From contig NZ_ADKM02000080.1 of NCBI RefSeq assembly GCF_000178155.2, positions 1-64,000 of the forward strand: a DNA stretch of 64,000 nucleotides, in the 5' to 3' direction. The position numbers and the translations under genes are program-made. The number at the start of each line of letters is the position of its first letter. The first letter of the stretch is position 1. Source of the DNA: Hominimerdicola alba 8. GTDB lineage: Bacteria > Bacillota > Clostridia > Oscillospirales > Ruminococcaceae. The notes under the pieces were generated by a model. That model was not told where the DNA came from and made no database searches. It worked only from the letters and a program-made list of their open reading frames with translations. This document shows positions 32,208 to 40,036 of the stretch, piece after piece.

Positions 32208-33377
32208 ATGAAAAAGAGAAAAATGTTCATACGCATGATAACAGCCTCGCTTATGCGGCGGCGTTCGCGAATGGTCGTGGCGCTTCTGTCCATAGCCATC
32301 GGCGCGACCATACTTTCGGGGCTGGTGTCGATATATTACGATGTACCAAGACAGATGGGCGCTGAGTTCAGAAACTACGGCGCTAACATGATATTCACTG
32401 CGGGCGATGATGCTTTCACCTTAGACGATGTGCGTGCGGGGCAGTCGAAGATTGACAGCACGCAGATAGTGGGCGTTGCGCCTTACCGCTACGAGAACGT
32501 GAGGATAAACGATATCCCTGTCGTTGCGGCAGGCACCGACCCTGAGGGCGCTAAAAAAGCAAGCCCTTACTGGAGGGTCGAGGGCGAGTGGTTCACTGGT
32601 GACAGTCAGCTTCTTATCGGTGCTTCGGTAGCAGAGTCGTTCAGGCTGAAAGCGGGCGACACCATAGAGGTTTCTTACAGCCCCGTGTCAGAGAACGATG
32701 AAACGACTTCTGACGGCGAGGACGAGTTCGTTCTTGACACCTACAAGCCTTTCACGGTAATGGGCGTTTTGCAGACAGGCGGCTCGGAAGAGAACTACAT
32801 CTACATGAGCCTTGATGCACTGACTGAACTTACGGGCGAAGAGGGTACTCTCGATGTGGCAGAACTGAGCGTTTCTGCCGATGCCGAACAGCTGGCGGGG
32901 TATATCAGCGAGATAAACGGCAGTGTTAAGAACGTGCATGCAAGTCTTGTAAAGCGCGTGACCGCATCGGAAGCTACAGTGCTTACCAAATTGCAGGCTT
33001 TGGTGCTTCTGGTCACTATAGTCGTGCTGGCGCTGACGATGATATGCGTTGCTACGACCATGACAGCAGTCGTGGCAGAGCGCCGCAAGGAGATAGGTCT
33101 GCGCAAGGCGATAGGCGCATCTGACAAGAGCATAATACAGGAATTTATGGGCGAGAGCATGCTTCTGGGTCTGCTGGGCGGACTTCTCGGCGCGGTGCTG
33201 GGCTTTGTGTTCGCACAACAGGTCAGCATCAATGTGTTCAGCAGTTCGATATCGTTCAGACCGCTTCTTCTGCCGATAACAGTGCTGGCTTCCATAGCGG
33301 TAACAGGCATATCGAGCCTTATGCCCATAAGAAGCGCAACAGATGTTGATCCCGCAATTGTCCTCAAAGGAGAGTAG
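32208..33377 (+). CDS. FtsX-like permease of the P19 operon (second)
   Basis: A 389-residue permease paralogous to the preceding one; both start with a basic N-terminus, GATILSGLVSIYYD as first helix end and ...YGAN (N/M). The C-terminal helices contain EIGLRKAIGASDKSIIQEFM. GAGCGGAGG-like sequence precedes the ATG, and the 18-base gap shows cotranscription. The two permeases probably form a heterodimer driven by the ATPase at 33772. Confidence 0.92.
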   Translation: MKKRKMFIRMITASLMRRRSRMVVALLSIAIGATILSGLVSIYYDVPRQMGAEFRNYGANMIFTAGDDAFTLDDVRAGQSKIDSTQIVGVAPYRYENVRINDIPVVAAGTDPEGAKKASPYWRVEGEWFTGDSQLLIGASVAESFRLKAGDTIEVSYSPVSENDETTSDGEDEFVLDTYKPFTVMGVLQTGGSEENYIYMSLDALTELTGEEGTLDVAELSVSADAEQLAGYISEINGSVKNVHASLVKRVTASEATVLTKLQALVLLVTIVVLALTMICVATTMTAVVAERRKEIGLRKAIGASDKSIIQEFMGESMLLGLLGGLLGAVLGFVFAQQVSINVFSSSISFRPLLLPITVLASIAVTGISSLMPIRSATDVDPAIVLKGE

Positions 33378-33393
33378 TGGTTAATTCATAATC

Positions 33394-33552
33394 GTGGTTA
33401 TCCCGCTGACACACCGCCAAAACGGCGGTTTTACAGAACTTAAGGCGGTTGGCGTATATCTTTCCCCCGCCGCAGGCGGGGGAAAGATATGGGGCGCTCA
33501 ATTATCCTTTTGTTTACAGCATTTTCAGCCGGTGTGCTAAAGGGATAGTCAT
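33394..33552. mobile_element. MITE family 2, copy 4 (about 159 bp)
   Basis: GTGGTTATCCCGCTGACACA to GGATAGTCAT, with ATTCATAAT on both sides (9 bp). It holds an extra GC-rich hairpin, CTTTCCCCCGCC/GGCGGGGGAAAG at about 33460-33487. It separates the second permease gene from its ATPase gene within the operon. Confidence 0.8.
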
Positions 33553-33771
33553 ATTCATAATTTAAAATTCATAATTGTTGACATGGGCGAAAGTTCTGCG
33601 TTTTGTCGGCAGGGTGGGGGCACTCACCTATTGATACTTGCGAACGTGCGGACAAAGTGTCAAGCCTAACGTGCAAAATGTCCAGCATTACATCAGCAAA
33701 GCTGAAGTTTGGGGTGTGGGGGAGCATTGACTGTGTTGAATGCGTGTCCCCATTTAAGATAGGAGTTTAAA
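33553..33771. other. Intergenic region inside the iron operon
   Basis: 219 bases without an ORF. ATTCATAATTGTTG and CATGGGCGA are shared with 36010-36040. AGGAGTTTAAA just before 33772 is the ribosome site of the ATPase gene. Confidence 0.5.
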
Positions 33772-34461
33772 ATGAGTTTATTGGAACTTAAGAATGTTTA
33801 TAAGATCTATGGTGATCTTCATGCGCTCGATGATGTGAGCCTGAAGGTCGAAAAGGGCGAGTGGGTGTCTATAATGGGACCATCAGGCTCTGGCAAAAGT
33901 ACGATGATGAATATTATCGGGTGCATGGATAAGCCCAGCAAGGGCGAAGTTCTGCTGGACGGTGTGGATATATCAAAGGAGTCGAAGAAGAACCTGACCA
34001 ATATCCGCAGGGACAAGATAGGGCTTATCTTCCAGCAGTTCCATCTGGTAAATTACCTGACAGCGGTTGAGAATGTCATGCTGGCACAGTATTATCACAG
34101 CATACCTGATGAAAAGGAAGCACTCGAAGCGCTGGACAGAGTTGGTCTGGCAGACAGGGCAAAGCATCTGCCCAGTCAGCTTTCGGGCGGTGAACAGCAG
34201 CGTGTGTGCGTGGCAAGGGCGCTGATAAATTATCCTGAGATAGTCCTGGCTGACGAGCCGACAGGCAACCTCGATGAAGCTAACGAAGAGGTCGTTGTTG
34301 ACCTGTTCCACAAACTGCATGACGATGGTACGACGCTGATAGTAGTCACCCATGACCCTGAGGTCGCTGAGGTCGCACAGCGCACGCTGGTGCTGAGAAG
34401 CGGCAAACTCAGCAAAGAGGTGGTCAACGAGAACTTCACAGGAAAGATAAGATTCGACTAG
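33772..34461 (+). CDS. ABC transporter ATP-binding protein of the P19 operon
   Basis: A 229-residue ATPase with Walker A GPSGSGKST, FQQFHL as Q-loop, LSGGEQQRVCVARAL, Walker B VLADEPTGNLD and VVTHDPE. It pairs with the two FtsX permeases upstream. In the Campylobacter p19 locus the ATPase also follows the permeases. Transported molecule unknown; movement of a reduced or chelated iron-related factor is the usual guess. Confidence 0.93.
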   Translation: MSLLELKNVYKIYGDLHALDDVSLKVEKGEWVSIMGPSGSGKSTMMNIIGCMDKPSKGEVLLDGVDISKESKKNLTNIRRDKIGLIFQQFHLVNYLTAVENVMLAQYYHSIPDEKEALEALDRVGLADRAKHLPSQLSGGEQQRVCVARALINYPEIVLADEPTGNLDEANEEVVVDLFHKLHDDGTTLIVVTHDPEVAEVAQRTLVLRSGKLSKEVVNENFTGKIRFD

Positions 34462-34477
34462 AGCGGAGGGATTTCTT

Positions 34478-34915
34478 ATGAAAAAGCTGATGATAGCAGT
34501 TTCGGTGCTGGTGCTGACAGCGGGTCTGACCGCATGCGGTAGCAAGTCTTACAAGGACGGCACATACAAGGCTAAAAGTGCCGAATATCACAGCGATGAC
34601 GGTACAGAAGAGGGCAACGGCTACGGAGAGGTCGAGCTGACCATATCGGGCGGAAAAATAACAGAATGCACTTTCAAGACCTACGAACTTGACGGAACTT
34701 ACAAAGACGAGAACTACGGCAAGGAAGACGGCGAGATAAAGAACAAGGACTATTACAGCAAGGCACAGCGTGCGAGGGCGGCTTGCGAGAATTATTCTTC
34801 TCAGCTGGTGTCAAAAGGCGATATAGACGAGGTCGATGGCGTGAGCGGTGCTACTGTCAACTACAATGAGTTCAAGGAGGCTGTTACTGCGGCTTTGAAG
34901 CAGGCAGAGGAATAA
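34478..34915 (+). CDS. FMN-binding-domain lipoprotein (flavinylatable)
   Basis: A 145-residue lipoprotein with lipobox LTAC (Cys 20). The FMN_bind fold starts at KDGTYKA and ends with DGVSGATVN (residues 120-128), the motif whose Thr receives covalent FMN from an ApbE transferase. No apbE is in the window. Flavinylated proteins of this kind pass electrons across or outside the membrane. It starts 16 bases after the ATPase stop and overlaps the next gene by one base, so it belongs to the iron operon. Confidence 0.9.
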   Translation: MKKLMIAVSVLVLTAGLTACGSKSYKDGTYKAKSAEYHSDDGTEEGNGYGEVELTISGGKITECTFKTYELDGTYKDENYGKEDGEIKNKDYYSKAQRARAACENYSSQLVSKGDIDEVDGVSGATVNYNEFKEAVTAALKQAEE

Positions 34916-35433
34916 TGCGGGTACTGCGTCATGTCATCGTTACAGCGGCGGCGCTGTTTCTGATGCTCGGTCTGCCGTTTCTTAACAGTGACTATTACAA
35001 GCGTCTGCGCGGCGGCACTGACGCTGTGTCAAGTGCGTCCACTGCGCTTGACAAGCCGTCTGGTGAGTATGTGGTGTTCATAAACCGAAGCCTGCATACC
35101 AACAGCGCAAATCTCGCGGCGTGGGAGGGTTTCTTTGCTGAGGGCAGGGACGAAGAACTTTACACCGTCTTTGAGGACTTAAGCTGTACCGTAGCCGATA
35201 ATGACGCGGCGGGGCTTGAAATGGCAAAGAGTTTCCAGTCGATACTTCCCGAAAATCAGATGAAAGTCAGCACCGAAAATGTGATGCTGATGCTTTCAAA
35301 AGCAGAAAACGGGCGGTTCGATGTGATAGTGATGTCAAAGGAGATAGCTGACATGTTCGGTGCAGAACGCATAGCGGCGATGACTGACGCAGATATGCTG
35401 ACCGTAAAACAGGCTGAGGAGGAAGAAGCGTGA
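34915..35433 (+). CDS. Membrane-anchored protein of the iron/redox operon, unknown
   Basis: A 172-residue protein with one N-terminal membrane helix (about 5-22) and an extracytoplasmic domain containing SGEYVVFINRSLHTNS, EELYTVFEDLSCTVADND and VMLMLSKAENGRFDVIVMSK. It has no haem or cysteine motif. TAATG overlap with the FMN-binding gene and GTGA overlap with the cytochrome-like gene indicate tight coupling. I do not recognise a family; it may hold the redox partners together. Confidence 0.75.
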   Translation: MRVLRHVIVTAAALFLMLGLPFLNSDYYKRLRGGTDAVSSASTALDKPSGEYVVFINRSLHTNSANLAAWEGFFAEGRDEELYTVFEDLSCTVADNDAAGLEMAKSFQSILPENQMKVSTENVMLMLSKAENGRFDVIVMSKEIADMFGAERIAAMTDADMLTVKQAEEEEA

Positions 35434-35978
35434 GAAGAGCAAACGCAGTAATAAGCATGCTGATACTGGCGCTTTTCCTTTTTCATGGAGTAGTGGGCGG
35501 ATTTCAGCTGGCGGGCGTTATGGAGGGCGGCAATGTTGTGATGCAGGTACTCGCATACGTAATGACGGCGCTGATAGTTATTCACCTTATCATCGGCACA
35601 AAGCTGACTGTTGACACGGTAACAGCCATGAAAAAGTCGGGGACGCACTATTATAAGGAGAACAGGCTGTTCTGGCTGAGAAGAGTCAGCGGATTTGCGG
35701 TAATGATATTCATAGCGTTCCACATACTGCTTTTTCTGGGGAAAAATGACGGTGTTTATCGCCTGAGTTTTTTCGGCGGCTTACAGCTGGCGACACAGAT
35801 ACTTATGGTCATCTCTATCGCGGTGCATGTGATAAGCAACGCAAAGCCGATGCTGCTCAGCTTCGGCACGAAGTCGTATAAAGAACTGGGTATCGACCTT
35901 GCAATGATATTATCGGGCATACTGCTGTTCACAGGGGTGTGCTTTGTGATATATTATTTCAGGTGGAAGATGATATAA
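35430..35978 (+). CDS. Cytochrome b-like membrane subunit (SdhC/FrdC-like)
   Basis: A 182-residue protein of five membrane helices with His positions suited to haem: FHGVVGG, VIHLIIG, IAFHILLF and AVHVISN. FWLRRVSGFAVMIFIAFHI resembles the (W)xxRxSG...H helix of succinate dehydrogenase/fumarate reductase cytochromes. Start GTG overlaps the previous stop. The flavoprotein and iron-sulfur subunits follow, so it probably anchors that complex and exchanges electrons with quinone or with the flavin lipoprotein. Confidence 0.7.
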   Translation: MRRANAVISMLILALFLFHGVVGGFQLAGVMEGGNVVMQVLAYVMTALIVIHLIIGTKLTVDTVTAMKKSGTHYYKENRLFWLRRVSGFAVMIFIAFHILLFLGKNDGVYRLSFFGGLQLATQILMVISIAVHVISNAKPMLLSFGTKSYKELGIDLAMILSGILLFTGVCFVIYYFRWKMI

Positions 35979-36032
35979 TGGCGCTTTTTTAATTCATAAT
36001 TCATAATTCACAATTCATAATTGTTGGCATGG

Positions 36033-36081
36033 GCGATAGTTTGCCGTTCTGCCGCAAGCGGGTAAGAACGGCAATTATCGC
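36033..36081 (+). other. Long hairpin ahead of the flavoprotein gene
   Basis: GCGATA-(gt)-TTGCCGTTCT (36033-36050) pairs with AGAACGGCAA-T-TATCGC (36065-36081). No U-run follows. It lies 100 bp ahead of the flavoprotein start, and the surrounding 35979-36181 is otherwise non-coding. Confidence 0.6.
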
Positions 36082-36181
36082 GGTGGGCGGTCATCGCTTA
36101 ACCGCGTAAACAGGCGTTTGTGACGAATTTTGACGGGTTGACGAAATGTACTGTCAGTTATTGGAGAAGGTTGAACGGCTT

Positions 36182-37729
36182 ATGGAAAAGACTATCATTA
36201 TCGGTGCGGGGCTTTCGGGGCTGACGGCGGCCATCACCCTTGCGAGGGGCGGGCGGCACTGTTTGCTGGTGTCACTGCAAGCCTCAGAAAGGGCGCAGTC
36301 GGTGCTTGCTGAGGGCGGCATCAATGCGGCGCTGGACGTTATGGGCGAGGGCGACAGTCCGCAGTACCATTTTGAAGATACCATGAAAGGCGGGGTTTAC
36401 CTCGCTGATGAAAACGCTGTCAGGCGGCTGACTAAGGGTGCGCCCGAAGTCGTGAGGTGGCTGGCGGGGCTTGGTGTGCCTTTCAACATGGCTGAGGGTC
36501 ATCTCGTTCAGCGAAATTTCGGCGGGCAGAAGAAGAAGCGAACCGCTTACGCCAAAAGCAGTACAGGCAAGATGATAATGTCGGCGCTGATAGATGAAGC
36601 GCGAAAGTACGAAGCATCGGGGCTTATCGAGCGTTTCCCGCACCACGAGTTCATTGAAGCCGTTATTGAGGACGGCGTATGTAAAGGGGCGGTGGTGCGC
36701 GACTGCTACACCGACAAGTCTGCGGTGATGCGGGGGAAAGTGATAATGTGCTGCGGCGGAATGGCGGGGCTTTTCCCTAATATGACCACAGGCACGACAC
36801 AAAACAGCGGATATGCGGCGGCAAAGCTGTTTGAACAGGGGGTCATCTTCGGCAACACGGAGATGCTCCAGTACCACCCGACTACCATCGGCATACCCGA
36901 CAAGCGCTGTCTTGTCACCGAAGCGGCACGCGGCGAGGGCGGCAGGCTGTACATCGAGAGAAATGGCGAGAAGTGGTATTTCATGGAAGAAAAATATCCC
37001 GAACTGAAAAACCTGATGCCCCGCGATGTTGTGTCGCGTGAGATGTATTTTGTAAGGCGGCGGGAGGACTGCGGCGACACGGTATATCTGGATATGACAG
37101 GGCTTTCTGCCGAGATATGGCAAAAGCGTCTGCCCGACCTGCGCGCCGAGATAATACACTATCTCGCCATCGACCCCGCTGAAAAGCCTGTGCCTGTCCA
37201 TGAGGGGATACACTATTTCATGGGCGGCATCTACACCGATATTAATCACCGCACCAATATCAGCGGGCTGTATGCGGCGGGCGAGTGTACCTGCCAGTAT
37301 CACGGTGCTAACCGTCTGGGCGGAAATTCGATGCTTGGCGCGGTCTTCGGCGGAAAGACTGCCGCTGAGGATATACTTGCGAGGGGCGAGAACGGTAATT
37401 CGGGCGAAACAGAGTTTTCAGGGGAATGCCATGCCGATGAACCGAGCGAAGCAGTCAGAAAAGAACTGGGCGAAATATTGTACTCAGGGCTGGGCATAGT
37501 CAGGAGCGAAGCGGGTATCGACTCAGCCATAGCAAGGCTTGATGCACTTGAAAAGCGCGAGGGCATCTACCCGCGAACAAGGCTGGGACGGTCGATGCTT
37601 ATGTCTGCAAAAGCCCGAAAAGAGAGTCGAGGTGCCCATTACCGCGAGGATCACCCCGACAAGGACGAAAGCCTGCGTGCGCCTACTTTATCGTGGTGCG
37701 AGGACGGCGAAGTCAGGGTGAGGATATAG
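36182..37729 (+). CDS. Fumarate reductase/succinate dehydrogenase-like flavoprotein
   Basis: A 515-residue FAD protein. ATG 36182 is chosen: the dinucleotide motif IIIGAGLSGLTAA begins at once and GGAGAAGG lies 11 bases upstream. Catalytic segments are conserved: QYHPTTI, LVTEAARGEGGRL, RDVVSREM (active Arg), HYFMGGIYTD and GECTCQYHGANRLGGNSML. The His that usually carries covalent FAD (R-S-H-T/S in SdhA) is Gln here (RAQSVLAEGG, Gln 39), so FAD should be non-covalent. L-aspartate oxidase is the nearest alternative, but no nadA or nadC is nearby and the iron-sulfur gene follows. Confidence 0.85.
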   Translation: MEKTIIIGAGLSGLTAAITLARGGRHCLLVSLQASERAQSVLAEGGINAALDVMGEGDSPQYHFEDTMKGGVYLADENAVRRLTKGAPEVVRWLAGLGVPFNMAEGHLVQRNFGGQKKKRTAYAKSSTGKMIMSALIDEARKYEASGLIERFPHHEFIEAVIEDGVCKGAVVRDCYTDKSAVMRGKVIMCCGGMAGLFPNMTTGTTQNSGYAAAKLFEQGVIFGNTEMLQYHPTTIGIPDKRCLVTEAARGEGGRLYIERNGEKWYFMEEKYPELKNLMPRDVVSREMYFVRRREDCGDTVYLDMTGLSAEIWQKRLPDLRAEIIHYLAIDPAEKPVPVHEGIHYFMGGIYTDINHRTNISGLYAAGECTCQYHGANRLGGNSMLGAVFGGKTAAEDILARGENGNSGETEFSGECHADEPSEAVRKELGEILYSGLGIVRSEAGIDSAIARLDALEKREGIYPRTRLGRSMLMSAKARKESRGAHYREDHPDKDESLRAPTLSWCEDGEVRVRI

Positions 37730-37801
37730 TTTTTCTTTATGACCTGAATGAACTGTCAAAAAATTACTTTAGACTTTGAAAAATGTCGGCAGTGATGTAC
37801 A

Positions 37802-37830
37802 TTGACTTTATTGCCTTGCTGTGATATAAT
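37802..37830 (+). promoter_or_regulatory. Promoter of the iron-sulfur subunit gene
   Basis: TTGACT (37802-37807) and TATAAT (37825-37830), 17 bp apart, lie between the flavoprotein and iron-sulfur genes, so the latter can be expressed separately. Confidence 0.72.
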
Positions 37831-37914
37831 TCCTATAAAGCAGAGTAGAATTATATGATATTTTCAGCGAGGACGGTAAAAATGCCTGAAACAGGAAGAA
37901 AGGGAGTGAATGCG

Positions 37915-38631
37915 ATGACCACCGAACTGAAAATTCTCAGGCGTGAAAGCGCACAGTCGGAAGCGTACCGGCAGAGTTTCATATTTGAAACTGAGGACGA
38001 AAACGCCGCTGTTTCCACTGCGCTGACTGCCTTAAATGCACGCGATGACCTTAAAGATAAGGACGGCAAGCCTGCAAAGCCCATAAGATGGGAGTGCAGC
38101 TGCCTGCAAAAGAAGTGCGGAGCATGCGCGATGGTCATTAACGGCAGTCCGCGACTTGCCTGTGACAGCAAGCTGAAAGAACTCGGCAGTGTTGTGACGG
38201 TCGAGCCGCTGAGGAAATTCCCTGTGGTGGCTGACCTTATCGTTGACCGCAAGGTGATGTTCGACAGCCTGCGAGAGATGTCGGTATGGCTGAAAAGTGA
38301 ACTTACACCCGATGAAAATACGCAGGATATCGCTTACGAAGCATCGGGCTGTTTGCAGTGCGGGTGCTGTCTGGATGTCTGCCCGAACTTCTATGCGGGC
38401 GGCAAATTTGTCGGCATGGCGGGCGGTGTGCCCGTTTCGCGGCTGATAGAACAGCTTCCGAAAGATGAGAAGAGCGAGATCCTCAAAGAATACCGCAAAA
38501 GGGTCTATGAGGGGTGCGGCAAATCGCTGGCGTGCAGAAAGATCTGTCCTGCGGGGCTTGATATCGAGAAACTGCTGGTAAATTCAAACGCCGCTTCTGT
38601 ATGGAAGTCGCTGTTTTGGCGGAAAAAGTGA
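37915..38631 (+). CDS. SdhB/FrdB-like iron-sulfur subunit
   Basis: A 238-residue protein with an N-terminal plant-type [2Fe-2S] domain (CSCLQKKCGAC with a further Cys in LACDSK) and a C-terminal ferredoxin domain with CLQCGCCLDVCP and CGKSLACRKICP. ATG 37915 has AGGGAG upstream; an upstream in-frame ATG does not. It would carry electrons between the flavoprotein and the cytochrome-like subunit. The order cytochrome, flavoprotein, iron-sulfur matches sdhCAB/frdCAB operons. Confidence 0.9.
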   Translation: MTTELKILRRESAQSEAYRQSFIFETEDENAAVSTALTALNARDDLKDKDGKPAKPIRWECSCLQKKCGACAMVINGSPRLACDSKLKELGSVVTVEPLRKFPVVADLIVDRKVMFDSLREMSVWLKSELTPDENTQDIAYEASGCLQCGCCLDVCPNFYAGGKFVGMAGGVPVSRLIEQLPKDEKSEILKEYRKRVYEGCGKSLACRKICPAGLDIEKLLVNSNAASVWKSLFWRKK

Positions 38632-39527
38632 ACAGGCTGGGGCTTTGGCTGTTCGCGGCGGTCTATGTTGGGGTGACTGCCTGCGGGCTGACGCTGGCGG
38701 TGAGGGCAACTCAGCCGCGTTATCACTACGAGGTCAGGCAAGACCTTAGCGTACATTTTGACAACGCCGATAAGGTCATTGAGAAAGTGCGCTCACGCCT
38801 GAAAGAGCGGCAGAAAGTCATTCGCATAACCTACAGTGCCAAAAACAGCAGTCTTGATGATACTGACAAGCTGGTGCGTGAACTGATGCAGTTCGCCTGC
38901 GCCGAAACTGACTGTCCTGATGAGGGCGATTATATAGGCTGTCAGTTAGGTGGTTATAATTCTGCTTTCACCGAAGAAAGATCCGATGATGGGCATAAGA
39001 ATGTCATCGAGATAACGCCGATATATTTTACCGATGCCGCGCAGGAGTTTGAAACCGATGATGCTGTCAGAGAGGTCATAGAAAGTCTGGGGCTTTCTGA
39101 TGATGCGGCTGATGAAGAGAAAGTCAGCGCAGTATATGAATGGGTCTGCGATAACGTGCAGTATGACCATATCCACCGCCGAAATGACAGCTACCGACTG
39201 CGGTCGGCGGCTTACGGGGCACTGGTCTACAGGCGAGCGACCTGCATGGGCTATGCGGTGACGGTATACCGTCTTTTGCGGGAACTGGGTGTAGGCTGTC
39301 GGGTCATAACAGGTGATGCAGCGGGTGAGTACCACGCATGGAACATCGTCTGTATTGACGGTGAGTGGTACAACGCTGATGCCACATGGGATTCTATGGG
39401 CGGCGGAAGAGCGAACTATCTGAAAAGTGACAGTGACTTCGGTGACCACGTAAGGGAAGAGAAGTTTGAAACAGCCGAGTTTCGGGCGCAGTACCCGATG
39501 GCTGTCACAAGTCTGAAAGGAAAGTAA
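38628..39527 (+). CDS. Membrane-anchored transglutaminase-like protein
   Basis: About 299 residues if started at the GTG that overlaps the previous stop (GTGA); an ATG at 38601 would add nine residues. One N-terminal helix (RLGLWLFAAVYVGVTACGLT) anchors an extracellular domain. The transglutaminase-like triad is intact: Cys in RRATCMGYAVTVYRLL, His in EYHAWNIV and Asp in NADATWD. Such proteins are usually proteases or cross-linkers at the envelope. It is followed by DUF4418 and a MacB-like exporter, which may form a separate envelope unit. Confidence 0.85.
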   Translation: MNRLGLWLFAAVYVGVTACGLTLAVRATQPRYHYEVRQDLSVHFDNADKVIEKVRSRLKERQKVIRITYSAKNSSLDDTDKLVRELMQFACAETDCPDEGDYIGCQLGGYNSAFTEERSDDGHKNVIEITPIYFTDAAQEFETDDAVREVIESLGLSDDAADEEKVSAVYEWVCDNVQYDHIHRRNDSYRLRSAAYGALVYRRATCMGYAVTVYRLLRELGVGCRVITGDAAGEYHAWNIVCIDGEWYNADATWDSMGGGRANYLKSDSDFGDHVREEKFETAEFRAQYPMAVTSLKGK

Positions 39528-39533
39528 TGTAAA

Positions 39534-39938
39534 ATGAAGAGAAAAGCTATTGAATGGATATTGGGAGTTCTGCTTCTGGGGTGCAGTCTTTGCCTCAGCG
39601 TTGGTGTAAAGCTGGTGTTCCACGCCTGCGGACCGATGGAGGACGGCAAGTGGATGACCTGCCACTGGGCTGAACAGGCTGTACTGGTCATCGGCGGTGT
39701 TATGACTGTCATATCTTTGCTGGTACTGTTTGTGACCAGCGGCGGCATGCGCAGGGGTCTGGCGCTTGCACTGGCACCTCTTGGGATAGGCGCGGCACTT
39801 ATACCCAACATTATGATAAAACTCTGCATGATGTCTGACATGAGATGTCATTCAGTGATGAAGCCCGCAGTTATCATATTCGGCTTAGCGGCGGCAGTAC
39901 TGGGTGCTGTTTACGCACTGGTCGGCAAAAAAGACTGA
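39534..39938 (+). CDS. DUF4418 membrane protein
   Basis: A 134-residue, four-helix membrane protein with conserved cysteine segments VFHACGPMEDGKWMTCHWAE and MMSDMRCHSVM, typical of DUF4418. Known members sit immediately ahead of FtsX-type permease/ATPase pairs, as here. The paired cysteines on the outer face suggest metal binding or disulfide redox chemistry; function unproven. Confidence 0.85.
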   Translation: MKRKAIEWILGVLLLGCSLCLSVGVKLVFHACGPMEDGKWMTCHWAEQAVLVIGGVMTVISLLVLFVTSGGMRRGLALALAPLGIGAALIPNIMIKLCMMSDMRCHSVMKPAVIIFGLAAAVLGAVYALVGKKD

Positions 39939-40036
39939 CTTCGGCTGACGGCAAGGCATTCCCCGAAAAATGGAAAGCCCCACCCGCCCGCCCCTCAACG
40001 CAGTCTGCTTACAAATGACAACATGGAGAATGAAAA

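Noticed and set aside
36182-37729. L-aspartate oxidase (nadB)
   Set aside because: No nadA or nadC nearby, and an iron-sulfur subunit and cytochrome-like gene flank it.
34478-38631. Rnf or NQR complex
   Set aside because: Only one FMN-binding protein is present and none of the Rnf/Nqr membrane subunits.
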